This document shows positions 32,252 to 40,374 of a stretch of DNA of 64,000 nt, piece after piece. Where the stretch lies: IMG/VR virus record IMGVR_UViG_3300029983_000007, positions 186,001 through 250,000 of that record. One strand, 5' to 3'. This DNA is from a virus. The notes under the pieces are model-generated. The model was not told the DNA's origin, searched no databases, and was given only the letters and a program-made list of their open reading frames with translations. The stretch's first letter is position 1. Every line of letters starts with the position of its first letter. The position numbers and the translations under genes were made by a program.

Positions 32252-32992
32252 TTAAATTTTTATGTTGTATATTTCAAGTATAGTTTTTATGTCAAGTTTG
32301 AGAAATTCCTCAAAATCTTTTTCTATGACATCATATTTTTTGCATTTAGTTGTTAAAGATTTATATATGTTTGTAACTATTTTATCTGAATTTTGAGTTT
32401 TGTTGATATCAGATAATGATTTTGATAATCCTTCTAAGAAGATAACAAGTTTTTCTTTTTCTGAATATTGTGTAAATTTTCTAATATTTCCAGTTTCAAT
32501 TTGAATTCCATTAATATTATCTAATTTTAATTTTCTTTGCTCACTTATAGAAATCTCATCAAATTGATATGAATACATATTTTTATTTATTCCTCTTAAT
32601 TTTAGATAGTGATAATCAAATGTATATCCTCTTTGACGTTTCTTAAATTGCAATTCTACATAATAAATTGCTCCTTCTTTTGTTTGAATTGAGCTACTGC
32701 GATTACATCTAACATATTGTCCAGTATAGTCTATATTATCAGTATCTAATGTTTTTGATTTTACTATGAAAGTATCATGTACATACAAATAATCACCATT
32801 TTCTAATTTAAAATTAATAGCTGAATAATATGTTAAGCCTTTTATTAAAACTCGTTTTTCTTTATTTGTACTTGCTCCAGTATCATATAATTCAATAGCA
32901 TAATATTCTCCACCTTTTATTAATTTTATTGAACTTTTTGGGTATACACAAATAACTTTCAATGGTGATTTTAATATTGTAGTGTGGTCCAT
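32252..32992 (-). CDS. two-domain relative of the small GDK/tag-B proteins, 246 aa
   Basis: Two successive beta-rich units (VICVYPKSSIKLIKGGEYYAI and RSSSIQTKEGAIYYVEL), the second ending SISEQRKLKLDNING, which matches the tag-B end of array proteins in mid-protein. A helical C-terminal third follows. It looks like a fused duplication of the small fold plus an extra domain. Confidence 0.7.
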   Translation of the reverse strand: MDHTTILKSPLKVICVYPKSSIKLIKGGEYYAIELYDTGASTNKEKRVLIKGLTYYSAINFKLENGDYLYVHDTFIVKSKTLDTDNIDYTGQYVRCNRSSSIQTKEGAIYYVELQFKKRQRGYTFDYHYLKLRGINKNMYSYQFDEISISEQRKLKLDNINGIQIETGNIRKFTQYSEKEKLVIFLEGLSKSLSDINKTQNSDKIVTNIYKSLTTKCKKYDVIEKDFEEFLKLDIKTILEIYNIKI

Positions 32993-33001
32993 TTATTATT
33001 T

Positions 33002-33211
33002 TTATTTATGTTTTAATCCAAATGTTATACCTATCTGCATTCCAGATAAATATGATTTTATCATTTCATTTGTATTATTACCTTGAGTAGAATATCTAAG
33101 ATCATTGTCAATTAATACTATTCCAGTATTACCTGTAATTATTACATTTATTGACGGTATTATATTTTTGATATCACGTATCATGAATTCAATATCTATA
33201 TTTAGTAGCAT
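33002..33211 (-). CDS. hypothetical protein, 69 aa
   Basis: Short alternating hydrophobic sequence (INVIITGNTGIVLIDNDL) followed by a Gly-containing end. Part of the tight minus-strand operon. Unrecognised. Confidence 0.65.
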   Translation of the reverse strand: MLLNIDIEFMIRDIKNIIPSINVIITGNTGIVLIDNDLRYSTQGNNTNEMIKSYLSGMQIGITFGLKHK

Positions 33212-33216
33212 AATTT

Positions 33217-33648
33217 TTAGAATATGATATTATATATGTTTGTTAATAATAATATATCTGGAATTTTGTAAAATAACAAATTTATTATTATTATAGTTAA
33301 AATTGGAATTGAAAAAAATGAGTCAAAAAATATAAATGCTTTTATAAAAATTTTATTTTTTATGTATTTGAATACAATAGTTTTTATAAATGACATACAT
33401 ATTAACACTAAAAATAAATTTGAATTTATTGTAAATAAGCCAATAAGTGTTAATAATGTATAGATAATATCTATTAGTGTCATTTTAGAAAAAAATAATA
33501 ATATATTAGAATTCAGTTTTTTAGTAATATTTTTACCATAATAAACTGATATCATATTAATTCTATAAAACATTTTAAATTTTATACTTTTGTGAATTTC
33601 AAATGAAAGACACATTCCTATCAGCAATATAAATATTAAATTAATCAT
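33217..33648 (-). CDS. integral membrane protein, 143 aa
   Basis: About four hydrophobic segments (NLIFILLIGMCLSF; IIYTLLTLIGLFTI; LFLVLICMSFIKTIVF; IPILTIIIINLLFY) separated by short basic loops. Probably in the host inner membrane. Starts by ATGA overlap with the 55-aa gene upstream. Role unknown. Confidence 0.75.
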   Translation of the reverse strand: MINLIFILLIGMCLSFEIHKSIKFKMFYRINMISVYYGKNITKKLNSNILLFFSKMTLIDIIYTLLTLIGLFTINSNLFLVLICMSFIKTIVFKYIKNKIFIKAFIFFDSFFSIPILTIIIINLLFYKIPDILLLTNIYNIIF

Positions 33649-33812
33649 AAATTTTTTCCTCTATATGGTTCAATACTTGGTCCTGTACTAAATCCCCGTT
33701 CTAATATTGTACCCATGTACTTGTATTCTTCATTTTTGCTCATGTCGTTGAAATCTTTTTCTGATGCGCACCATACTAAGGTGTCTCCGTATAAAAATAG
33801 ATAGTAATTCAT
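33645..33812 (-). CDS. small hypothetical protein, 55 aa
   Basis: MNYYLFLYGDTLVWCASEKDF...ILERGFSTGPSIEPYRGKNL. Fits exactly between its neighbours, with an ATGA overlap to the membrane-protein gene. Unrecognised. Confidence 0.65.
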   Translation of the reverse strand: MNYYLFLYGDTLVWCASEKDFNDMSKNEEYKYMGTILERGFSTGPSIEPYRGKNL

Positions 33813-33828
33813 ATTATTTATTTATTAA

Positions 33829-34431
33829 TTAATTTGTTAATTTATTAATTTTTTGCTTTCTTATATCCTTTATATCATCTAATATGACTTCAACTGAGTC
33901 ATCCATTGATGATTTTGAAATAGATGAGTCAACAGTGTAATTACTTTTGTCCTTTTGAGCTTTCCAAAATTCATGTCTTATGACTTGTATGATATCATAC
34001 GCTTCTCTGCATGTTTCATCAACTTGTTTACTGTGAATACCAAAATATGCACTATAAAAAGTACTATCACCAGTAATTAAATATTTTATTTCACTTAATC
34101 TAGTTTTTATTTCTCTTGTTCTATCATGAAGTTTTGCCCAATCTGGAGATAATTTCAAATTTTTGACATCTTTCCATTTTTTTACTTCATTACCATTACC
34201 CCAACTACCTTCTGTTTTTATATAACTTTTACCAATCTCTACAATTTTTCCTCTCATTGTTTCATCACCAACTTCAAGTTGTTTTTTATCTGTAAATTGT
34301 TCAGTTATAGAATTATCAATTGTTGGATGATTTAAAACTTCATCTAATTGAAGCATTCCAATTCTCGAATATAAATCAAGAGATTTTTGAATTAATCTTA
34401 GTTGTTTGTTTGATAATTTTATGATTGCCAT
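33829..34431 (-). CDS. hypothetical protein, 200 aa
   Basis: Helical start (KLSNKQLRLIQKSLDLYSRIG), a middle SH3-like patch (LEVGDETMRGKIVEIGKSYI) and a helical end. Possibly binds nucleic acid through the central patch; no known family recognised. Confidence 0.75.
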   Translation of the reverse strand: MAIIKLSNKQLRLIQKSLDLYSRIGMLQLDEVLNHPTIDNSITEQFTDKKQLEVGDETMRGKIVEIGKSYIKTEGSWGNGNEVKKWKDVKNLKLSPDWAKLHDRTREIKTRLSEIKYLITGDSTFYSAYFGIHSKQVDETCREAYDIIQVIRHEFWKAQKDKSNYTVDSSISKSSMDDSVEVILDDIKDIRKQKINKLTN

Positions 34432-34434
34432 TAG

Positions 34435-34797
34435 TTATTTGATGTATACTAAGTATGTAATTGTTTTGTCTTTGTAAGGTGAGACTTGAAAACGAAATCT
34501 ACTGTCATCGTTTTTATCTTTCTCTGTGATGTACATATAATGTTCAGAGTTCATGTTAGTCCAATCATCAAATTGTTCTTTTGTATCAAATTCTGGTTCC
34601 ATGCCACCATGAAATTCATCAGAAATAGCTTCTTTAATAGCAATAAAACAATCATCAGGAATAGGATTTGACTTATCAACGCCTGATTTGTCTAATATAG
34701 TACCGATAACTCCTACCATTTGATTAAAGTAAAGATATTTACATTTTGATAATTCATCTAGTGCAATAGCACTAACTTTTTGATAACTTACTTTCAT
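34435..34797 (-). CDS. hypothetical protein, 120 aa
   Basis: MKVSYQKVSAIALDELSKCKYL...DEFHGGMEPEFDTKEQFDDW. Sits 3 nt downstream of the 90-aa gene and 3 nt upstream of the 200-aa gene. No motif recognised. Confidence 0.72.
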   Translation of the reverse strand: MKVSYQKVSAIALDELSKCKYLYFNQMVGVIGTILDKSGVDKSNPIPDDCFIAIKEAISDEFHGGMEPEFDTKEQFDDWTNMNSEHYMYITEKDKNDDSRFRFQVSPYKDKTITYLVYIK

Positions 34798-34801
34798 GAT
34801 T

Positions 34802-35074
34802 TTAATAATTTATGAATAATGAATAAACTGTTTTATTTCCTATTTCTTCTTTATAATCTTCTATGAATTTTTCAACCCAATATTGAAAAGTTGTAACATC
34901 TTTTTCTCCTAATTCAATTAATGGATAAGCTATTGGAGTTTCAAACATATCTGAATGTCTATAATCTTTTTCCATGTCACAAACGTCATCCCAATCCCAT
35001 CCAGAATTTTGAGATACATAGTCTATTAATATAGAGTTATCAATGCATAAATCAAATTCAAAATTTATTTTCAT
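34802..35074 (-). CDS. hypothetical protein, 90 aa
   Basis: Acidic, with WDWDDVCDMEKDYRHSDMFE and VTTFQYWVEKFIEDY. ATGA overlap with the gene upstream. Unrecognised. Confidence 0.72.
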   Translation of the reverse strand: MKINFEFDLCIDNSILIDYVSQNSGWDWDDVCDMEKDYRHSDMFETPIAYPLIELGEKDVTTFQYWVEKFIEDYKEEIGNKTVYSLFINY

Positions 35075-35340
35075 GATACTAAATATTTATTATTGTAAAT
35101 AGTTTCAATATCAATACATTTTATTTTTATAAATGATTTAATTCTATCTATTCTTCCTGATGAAACTTCTGTTTGGTTAGATATGTTAAATAGAATATAA
35201 GATTTATCAAATCCCATAACAACAAGTCTTAAGTCATATTTTTTTTGTTCATATATAACAGACTCTTTCAATTCTTTTAGTAGAATTGTTTTTTGATCTG
35301 ACAAATCAATTACTTGTTGTATTTTATCTTCTGTTTTCAT
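35071..35340 (-). CDS. hypothetical protein, 89 aa
   Basis: MKTEDKIQQVIDLSDQKTILLKELKE, helical, then a beta end (YILFNISNQTEVSSGRIDR). First gene of the 35.3-31.9 kb minus-strand operon, with a TATCTTTG -7 element directly upstream. Confidence 0.72.
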   Translation of the reverse strand: MKTEDKIQQVIDLSDQKTILLKELKESVIYEQKKYDLRLVVMGFDKSYILFNISNQTEVSSGRIDRIKSFIKIKCIDIETIYNNKYLVS

Positions 35341-35344
35341 AATG

Positions 35345-35352
35345 CAAAGATA
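35345..35352 (-). promoter_or_regulatory. -7 element (TATCTTTG) for the 35.3 kb operon
   Basis: Exact TANNTTTG on the minus strand 5 nt before the first gene. A good TTTG is only 16 nt further upstream (TTTT at the usual distance), so the promoter is weaker than the others. Confidence 0.5.
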
Positions 35353-35464
35353 TACATAATTTTTGACACAAAAAAAAGTTAACCAAAAATTAATAACTTT
35401 TTAAGATTATTTAATAGTTCGGTAAAAATGATGAAAAATAATGAAATCATTCATAGTTTATTTT

Positions 35465-35794
35465 TTATTTATTTATAGAATTGTAATAATTCCAAAATAA
35501 TTTATTATCACGTGATAATATAGACATATGTTCTTCCCATGAATAATGTTCCTCTTCAGATTTTTCAAATTTTGTTTCAATATATCGTTCTAGATTATTT
35601 GATGCTGATTTATAAAATTTATCAAAATATTTACATTTTTCTTTATCTGTAAATTCAGATAATTCTTTGATTGCAGATTTTTTTTCACCTAATTTTTCTT
35701 TTAAATCTAATTGTTCAAGTTCTTTTGTCTTTGATTCAATTTCTTTGATTAGTTTTTCTCTTGTATTTTCTGCGTCTGTTTTAATTTTTTTCAT
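35465..35794 (-). CDS. coiled-coil hypothetical protein, 109 aa
   Basis: The first 60 residues are a charged coiled coil (NTREKLIKEIESKTKELEQL). The rest is helical with aromatic residues (HYSWEEHMSILSRDNKLFWN). Follows the nucleotidyltransferase gene by 9 nt. Could be an assembly or partner protein; unrecognised. Confidence 0.7.
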   Translation of the reverse strand: MKKIKTDAENTREKLIKEIESKTKELEQLDLKEKLGEKKSAIKELSEFTDKEKCKYFDKFYKSASNNLERYIETKFEKSEEEHYSWEEHMSILSRDNKLFWNYYNSINK

Positions 35795-35803
35795 ATTTAT
35801 TTT

Positions 35804-36580
35804 TTAAAATGGATAATCATTTTTAATATCAGATTTATAATATTTTTCATATTCATCATCAGTCCATATTTTATAATTATAGTTAGGTTTTAATTCTAAT
35901 GATAATATTTTCATCATTCTTTCAATTTTAATTTTTTTATTATTAATTAAATTGGTTATTCGTATATAATAAGATGGTTCTAAATTAGTCCAGCCTCTTT
36001 TAGTTAACTTATTCTCTCTGAAATTTGTTCTCTCTATATTGTATAATGTTGCCCAGTTATTAACTTGAAATGTTTTTGATAAACATTGAATTATAGCATC
36101 TTTACAAGATTCTTTAAGTAATATTATATCATAACATTTTTCAATAAAAACACCACAGCAGGACAAATCAACATTTTTAATTAGAGAATAATATGCATTT
36201 TTATAAAGTTTATATGCATCAAGTTTCCTTACGTCTCCAAATGATGGTCTGATTATTTGAATAATTTTATTGTTTTTATTTATTAATGTCCAAGGATCTT
36301 GAATAATTGATATTCCTTTATACATATTTAATGTATCTATATCATACAAATCTATAATTTTATAATCTTTACAATTAATTAAAAATGTTCTTAGTATTTC
36401 TGCAGATTTAGGCATACAAAGAATATCCACATCGTGAATATCAAGTCCTGCTATACTATCTCTAACCGCTCCTCCATATATGGTGATACAATCTGATTGA
36501 TTAAATAATTCCTTTATATCGAATTCAATATATTCTGTAATTTTTTTTGTAATATTATTTGTAATTTCTTCTAATTTCAT
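35804..36580 (-). CDS. CCA/poly(A)-type nucleotidyltransferase-fold protein
   Basis: 258 aa. IYGGAVRDSIAGLDIHDVDI followed by LC (about 33-54) is the class II CCA-adding/poly(A) polymerase head signature: GGxVRD, then the DxD metal pair. The C-terminal part is divergent and shorter than in cellular CCA enzymes (about 400 aa). The four tRNA genes at 31.5-31.8 kb lack an encoded CCA, so a tRNA 3'-end role is attractive but unproven. Confidence 0.68.
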   Translation of the reverse strand: MKLEEITNNITKKITEYIEFDIKELFNQSDCITIYGGAVRDSIAGLDIHDVDILCMPKSAEILRTFLINCKDYKIIDLYDIDTLNMYKGISIIQDPWTLINKNNKIIQIIRPSFGDVRKLDAYKLYKNAYYSLIKNVDLSCCGVFIEKCYDIILLKESCKDAIIQCLSKTFQVNNWATLYNIERTNFRENKLTKRGWTNLEPSYYIRITNLINNKKIKIERMMKILSLELKPNYNYKIWTDDEYEKYYKSDIKNDYPF

Positions 36581-36583
36581 ATT

Positions 36584-37135
36584 TTAATAATAACCATTGT
36601 TCCATTTAAATATATTTTTTGAATTAAAGTCAACAATAGGATTTGAATCAATTTTATAAGATTCTATAACTAAGTCAACAAAAAAATCATCATCTATATT
36701 TTCTGCTATTGTTTTTGCGAATTTTTTATTTGAATCATCAATATCTTTCAAACTGCAACTGATACAATTATCTATAGCTTCATCATATTCAGAAATTATC
36801 ATTCCTGTGCAAGCATATGGAATTTTATATCTTCTGAAAAACTGATCAGCATAACACCATATTCCTACACACTGTTTATCTCTAATAAATTGAACCATAC
36901 TTGAATCTATGATAAGACTTTTTTTATCAGCAGATAATAGCCCGTTAGAACAGCCATGACCCATCATAATAATTCTATCATGAGATTTTATTAATCTCTT
37001 GAGTTTAGATTTTGATGGTAATGATCTAATAACTGTCCAATCTTTATTTTTATAAATTTCAGATAATGAATCAGTTGTTCTATCTATTGGATGAATGACC
37101 AAAGTTTTCATGTTCTTCATATAAACTTTCTCCAT
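36584..37135 (-). CDS. possible caspase/CHAT-like fold protein, 183 aa
   Basis: RIIMMGHGCSNGLL (His60-Gly61) and CVGIWCYADQFF (Cys94) place a His-Gly and a Cys after hydrophobic strands, as in the catalytic dyad of caspase-like peptidases. The protein is small and the assignment is tentative. ATGs at codons 6 and 9 are alternative starts, since the first ATG lies 56 nt inside the upstream gene. Confidence 0.5.
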   Translation of the reverse strand: MEKVYMKNMKTLVIHPIDRTTDSLSEIYKNKDWTVIRSLPSKSKLKRLIKSHDRIIMMGHGCSNGLLSADKKSLIIDSSMVQFIRDKQCVGIWCYADQFFRRYKIPYACTGMIISEYDEAIDNCISCSLKDIDDSNKKFAKTIAENIDDDFFVDLVIESYKIDSNPIVDFNSKNIFKWNNGYY

Positions 37136-37298
37136 GAGTGATTGATTTTAATATTGTGATAAATATAATATCTAATAATATACCTGATAAAAAGCCTAGT
37201 AATGCACCAGTATATGACCAAAAAAATGATCCTATTAAACAAAATATGATAGGATATCCAATGATAACAGAGATTGTAATTATTGCTTTCTTTTTCAT
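37080..37298 (-). CDS. small membrane protein, 72 aa
   Basis: Two transmembrane segments (IITISVIIGYPIIFCLIGSF and TGALLGFLSGILLDIIFITI) with a short polar tail. First gene of its operon; a TATCTTTG element lies upstream at 37336. Confidence 0.72.
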   Translation of the reverse strand: MKKKAIITISVIIGYPIIFCLIGSFFWSYTGALLGFLSGILLDIIFITILKSITHGESLYEEHENFGHSSNR

Positions 37299-37335
37299 GA
37301 TTTTTTATTTGATGATTAGAGTATTATATTTTAGA

Positions 37336-37343
37336 CAAAGATA
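37336..37343 (-). promoter_or_regulatory. -7 element (TATCTTTG) upstream of the 72-aa gene
   Basis: Exact TANNTTTG on the minus strand 38 nt before the start; the -33 position is TTTT rather than TTTG. Confidence 0.5.
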
Positions 37344-37395
37344 CAATAATATTTTTGAATAAAAAAACTATAGTATAAAAATTATATATAATGAT

Positions 37396-37728
37396 ATGAA
37401 AATTTTAAAATTTTATGAAAGTTTAACAGATGACGTAAAAATAGGAGATTATGCATTGATGAAAATTGCTGTTTATAATAGTTTTGTGACTAGCGATAAG
37501 ATATACTATAAATATATAAATACAACAATTGGTAAGATATGTAACATACGTAAATATAATGGAATTAATATTTCATATGAAAATGTTCCTTATGAAATTA
37601 AAGGTTATTTTTGTAACAATTCTGATGGTTTATATGAAAGAAATTTTAGTAATGATGAACTATTCGAATATGGTAAAACAATAGAGGAATTACAACTGAA
37701 ATTACAAACAAAAAAATTTAATATATGA
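37396..37728 (+). CDS. small tag-A protein, GDY family, 110 aa
   Basis: MKILKFYESLTDDVKIGDYALMKI, then NTTIGKICNI, ISYENVPYEIKGYF and TKKFNI. The GDY-...-IGKI-...-YENVP layout recurs in about a dozen small proteins here and suggests one small beta-barrel family. ATGA overlap with the next paralogue. Confidence 0.82.
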   Translation: MKILKFYESLTDDVKIGDYALMKIAVYNSFVTSDKIYYKYINTTIGKICNIRKYNGINISYENVPYEIKGYFCNNSDGLYERNFSNDELFEYGKTIEELQLKLQTKKFNI

Positions 37729-38060
37729 AATATTTGAAATATTATGAAAGTTTAACAGATAATTTAAATGTTGGTGATTATGTATTGATTAAAATTAACA
37801 TATCTAAATATAATCAAAAACAAATAGAAACAGAAAATTTTATAAATAGTACTATTGGCAAAATATATAGTATTGATAATAGATACATAAATACTGATAT
37901 TCGTGTATTATATGACGATGTACCTGAAAGTATCAAAAGTTATTTTAATATTAAAAATGGTTTATGTATAAGAAGTTTTGATATTGATAGAATAGTTGAT
38001 CATAGTAAAACAATAGAAGAATTAAAAATGAAAATAGAAACAAATAAATTTAATATATGA
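37725..38060 (+). CDS. small tag-A protein, GDY family, 111 aa
   Basis: MKYLKYYESLTDNLNVGDYVLIKI...STIGKIYSI...VLYDDVPESIKSYF...ETNKFNI. Tandem duplicate of the gene before it: the first eleven residues are almost the same. ATGA overlaps on both sides. Confidence 0.82.
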   Translation: MKYLKYYESLTDNLNVGDYVLIKINISKYNQKQIETENFINSTIGKIYSIDNRYINTDIRVLYDDVPESIKSYFNIKNGLCIRSFDIDRIVDHSKTIEELKMKIETNKFNI

Positions 38061-38578
38061 AATATTTAAAAAATTTTGAAGGAAGAGAATCTGATTATAG
38101 TAAAAAGGATAAATATCAATATTTAGAAATAGAAGAAGAAAAAATGATTAGTGATTTTATCACTGATTATATAAAAAACTTGAATATTTTAGATAAAATT
38201 GATAAATTAACATTATCTGAATTAGAATCAGATAGATTTGAATATAGAACAATATTCAATAATCTTATTGGAATAAACAACTCATATACTGAGCCTAATA
38301 GTTTTTATAGAAATATAGACAATTTTATTAAAGAACATAAAATTGAATCATCTATTACTACTAACCGTAATACTGTGTTTAAAATTGAAGATAAAATGTA
38401 TAAATACTACAAACCTGAATTTATTAAAAAAGTAGACAATAGAATAATTGAATTTGTGTCTAATATAACAGATTTAGCTAAATTTAAAAAATATTATGAG
38501 AAATATTCAAACAATTTTAGTTCTAAGGTAAAAGGAGCTTTTGATTTTATGTTTAACGCTGATAAATTCAATTTGTGA
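38057..38578 (+). CDS. tag-A protein, 173 aa, different body
   Basis: Starts MKYLKNFEGRESDY, ends FNADKFNL, but the body is helical (EEEKMISDFITDYIKNLN) and not of the GDY family. It shows that the same ends are attached to unrelated folds. Confidence 0.8.
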   Translation: MKYLKNFEGRESDYSKKDKYQYLEIEEEKMISDFITDYIKNLNILDKIDKLTLSELESDRFEYRTIFNNLIGINNSYTEPNSFYRNIDNFIKEHKIESSITTNRNTVFKIEDKMYKYYKPEFIKKVDNRIIEFVSNITDLAKFKKYYEKYSNNFSSKVKGAFDFMFNADKFNL

Positions 38579-38622
38579 AAATTTATATATAGTTTATAAA
38601 ATAAAAATAAAAATAAAAAATT

Positions 38623-39135
38623 ATGAAAAAAATTAAATATTTCGAATCATTTGTATCAGAAAATATTGTATCAGAAAATATTGTATCAGAAAATGTTAAA
38701 GATAAAGTAAATGAAGATGTTGAAGATAAAGTAAATGAAAATATATGGGCTGAGTTATTTTCTAATGTATCATCATTGAGTTCAATTGAACAAGTTTATT
38801 ATTGGCTAGGTATTTCAATTGATGCTGTTGCTGTAGGTTTAATAGGAAAAAATATTGCATCAGTAGCTACTAGTGGTGTAGTTGAATTGTTGAAAAATAA
38901 CAAATTAGGTGAACGTGGTAAGGAGTTTGCTGAAATGATTACAAGACTAGGACAAAAAGGCGCTTCATTATTTAAAAGAAAAGATGTTGATGAAGAAGTT
39001 GTGGAAGAAGTTAATATTGAATTAGCACATTACAACGATATTATAGACAGATTAAAACAAGGTGAATTGGGAATAGAAGGTGTTAATCTTGCTAAAAAAG
39101 TAGAAAATGCACAAGAAGCTGCTGAAGAAGTATAA
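38623..39135 (+). CDS. tag-A (N-terminal) protein with a triplicated VSENI motif, 170 aa
   Basis: MKKIKYFESF is followed by three copies of a 15-nt unit encoding VSEN[IV], then DKVNEDV/DKVNENI. A Gly/Ala-rich amphipathic middle (SIDAVAVGLIGKNIASVATS) could insert in a membrane or pack in a coil. The charged end lacks KFNI. Reminiscent of phage internal head proteins, but this is a guess. Confidence 0.75.
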   Translation: MKKIKYFESFVSENIVSENIVSENVKDKVNEDVEDKVNENIWAELFSNVSSLSSIEQVYYWLGISIDAVAVGLIGKNIASVATSGVVELLKNNKLGERGKEFAEMITRLGQKGASLFKRKDVDEEVVEEVNIELAHYNDIIDRLKQGELGIEGVNLAKKVENAQEAAEEV

Positions 39136-39157
39136 TAAAATATTATTTAATAACATG

Positions 39158-39192
39158 AAAAAAGTCATTCTTATATTTAAGAATGACTTTTT
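39158..39192. terminator. bidirectional terminator
   Basis: AAAAAGTCATTCTTA / TAAGAATGACTTTTT with a 4-nt loop. Terminates the plus operon and probably the short minus transcript carrying the micro-ORFs. Confidence 0.82.
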
Positions 39193-39265
39193 AATTTTTT
39201 TTGCTTTTTTGGCTTATCTATTATATTTTATATTTTATATTTTATCTATTATATTTTATATGTTA

Positions 39266-39298
39266 TTATCTCGGTGGTGAGTTACAACTATTTTTCAT
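39266..39298 (-). CDS. micro-ORF MKNSCNSPPR (10 aa)
   Basis: Second of two repeated micro-ORFs on one minus-strand stretch. Shares SCNSPP with the other copy; inside this block the two DNA copies differ only at third codon positions (AAC/AAT, CCA/CCG, CCG/CCA), the pattern expected for selected peptides. Lies in otherwise AT-only, noncoding-looking DNA. Confidence 0.55.
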   Translation of the reverse strand: MKNSCNSPPR

Positions 39299-39357
39299 AT
39301 TATCTATCTTTATTATTATATCTATTTTTGATTTATCTATTTTATATATTTTATATG

Positions 39358-39393
39358 TTAGTTTATTGGCGGTGAATTACAACTTTTTTCCAT
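39358..39393 (-). CDS. micro-ORF MEKSCNSPPIN (11 aa)
   Basis: First copy, about 50 nt downstream of a minus-strand TATCTTTG promoter element. The surrounding region (39199-39440) has no other gene; the plus-strand reading is low-complexity hydrophobic and not convincing. The role of the peptide is unknown (signal, leader or toxin-like peptide are all open). Confidence 0.55.
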   Translation of the reverse strand: MEKSCNSPPIN

Positions 39394-39440
39394 ATTAAAC
39401 AATTTTGTTAGAGTGAATATATTTAGTTTTAATTACAGTA

Positions 39441-39471
39441 CAAAGATACTTAGTTTTTTTGATATATGAAA
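39441..39471 (-). promoter_or_regulatory. promoter of the micro-ORF transcript
   Basis: TATCTTTG (complement of 39441-39448) with TTTC 19 nt upstream (complement of 39468-39471). Confidence 0.55.
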
Positions 39472-39536
39472 ATTATATTATAATTATAATAATAATTTAG
39501 TATCTTTTAATATAAATATATTATTTATGACACTAA

Positions 39537-39881
39537 TCAATTATTATCATTTTTTTTATATTTATCAGGATTACGTTTTTTATCATTAATAATGAAAGAT
39601 GATATTTTATATACTTCTGATATAATATTTTTATTACCTGGTAATTTTAAATATTTAATCTTTACTTTATTATCTGGATTTAAAATCTCATCTTCAATTA
39701 ATTCCATTGCAATTGATAAACAAAAAATATGAAGATCTCTAATATCTTCATTTTCTTTTTCATATTTACAAGCATAATCATAACTTATTGGCTCAGAAAC
39801 ATCAATATTATTAATCTTGTTGAGTTTACATTTTCTGATTAATTTGTTAGATGAACTTATTTTATTAATAGTTACTTTCAT
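39537..39881 (-). CDS. hypothetical protein, 114 aa
   Basis: MKVTINKISSSNKLIRKCKLN start, then helical LHIFCLSIAMELIEDE and a Lys-rich end. Overlaps the gene upstream by 17 nt. Unrecognised. Confidence 0.7.
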   Translation of the reverse strand: MKVTINKISSSNKLIRKCKLNKINNIDVSEPISYDYACKYEKENEDIRDLHIFCLSIAMELIEDEILNPDNKVKIKYLKLPGNKNIISEVYKISSFIINDKKRNPDKYKKNDNN

Positions 39882-40305
39882 ATTCTGTTGAGTTTAATTC
39901 TCCAATTTTCAACATCCTGATTAACAAATTTGAATCTTTAAATGAGTGTGTAGAATATCTAACTCTTTTGTTAATAAATGTTTTGTTAGATGTAAAATAA
40001 GATATACCAGAGCAACTAACATTAATTTTACTACCACATTTTTTATTCATTGAGAATACACCAGGTGTTTTTATATAATTAATTTCTGGTTTTGATAAAA
40101 TACATTTTTTATATAATGTATAGTTTTCACTCCTGAATTTTTGCTGCCATACAATATAAATTTCATCTTCATTAAAATTTATATTATCTAAAAAAGATTC
40201 TAGTTCTGTGCTAGATGTAATGATCAAATCAAATCCTTTTTCAGTTTGATTAACCATTTTGAAGATGTCTTTATCTTTTTGATTGATTGTTATAAATTTT
40301 TTCAT
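39865..40305 (-). CDS. hypothetical protein, 146 aa
   Basis: First gene of a two-gene minus operon with a consensus promoter. Alpha/beta composition (GFDLIITSSTELESFLDNI), several Cys (KKCGSKINVSCSG). No family recognised. Confidence 0.72.
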   Translation of the reverse strand: MKKFITINQKDKDIFKMVNQTEKGFDLIITSSTELESFLDNINFNEDEIYIVWQQKFRSENYTLYKKCILSKPEINYIKTPGVFSMNKKCGSKINVSCSGISYFTSNKTFINKRVRYSTHSFKDSNLLIRMLKIGELNSTEYESNY

Positions 40306-40329
40306 TATTATATGTTTTAAAATTTAATG

Positions 40330-40360
40330 CAAAGATAATACATTTTTTTAAATACACAAA
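40330..40360 (-). promoter_or_regulatory. promoter of the 39.5-40.3 kb operon
   Basis: On the minus strand TTTG (complement of 40357-40360), a 19-nt spacer and TATCTTTG (complement of 40330-40337), 25 nt before the start. Confidence 0.72.
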
Positions 40361-40374
40361 ATAATAATATATTT

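Noticed and set aside
39201-39398. Plus-strand 65-codon hydrophobic reading frame
   Set aside because: Low-complexity AT sequence read as Tyr/Leu/Ile/Phe; no start context, and it lies antisense to the better supported micro-ORFs.
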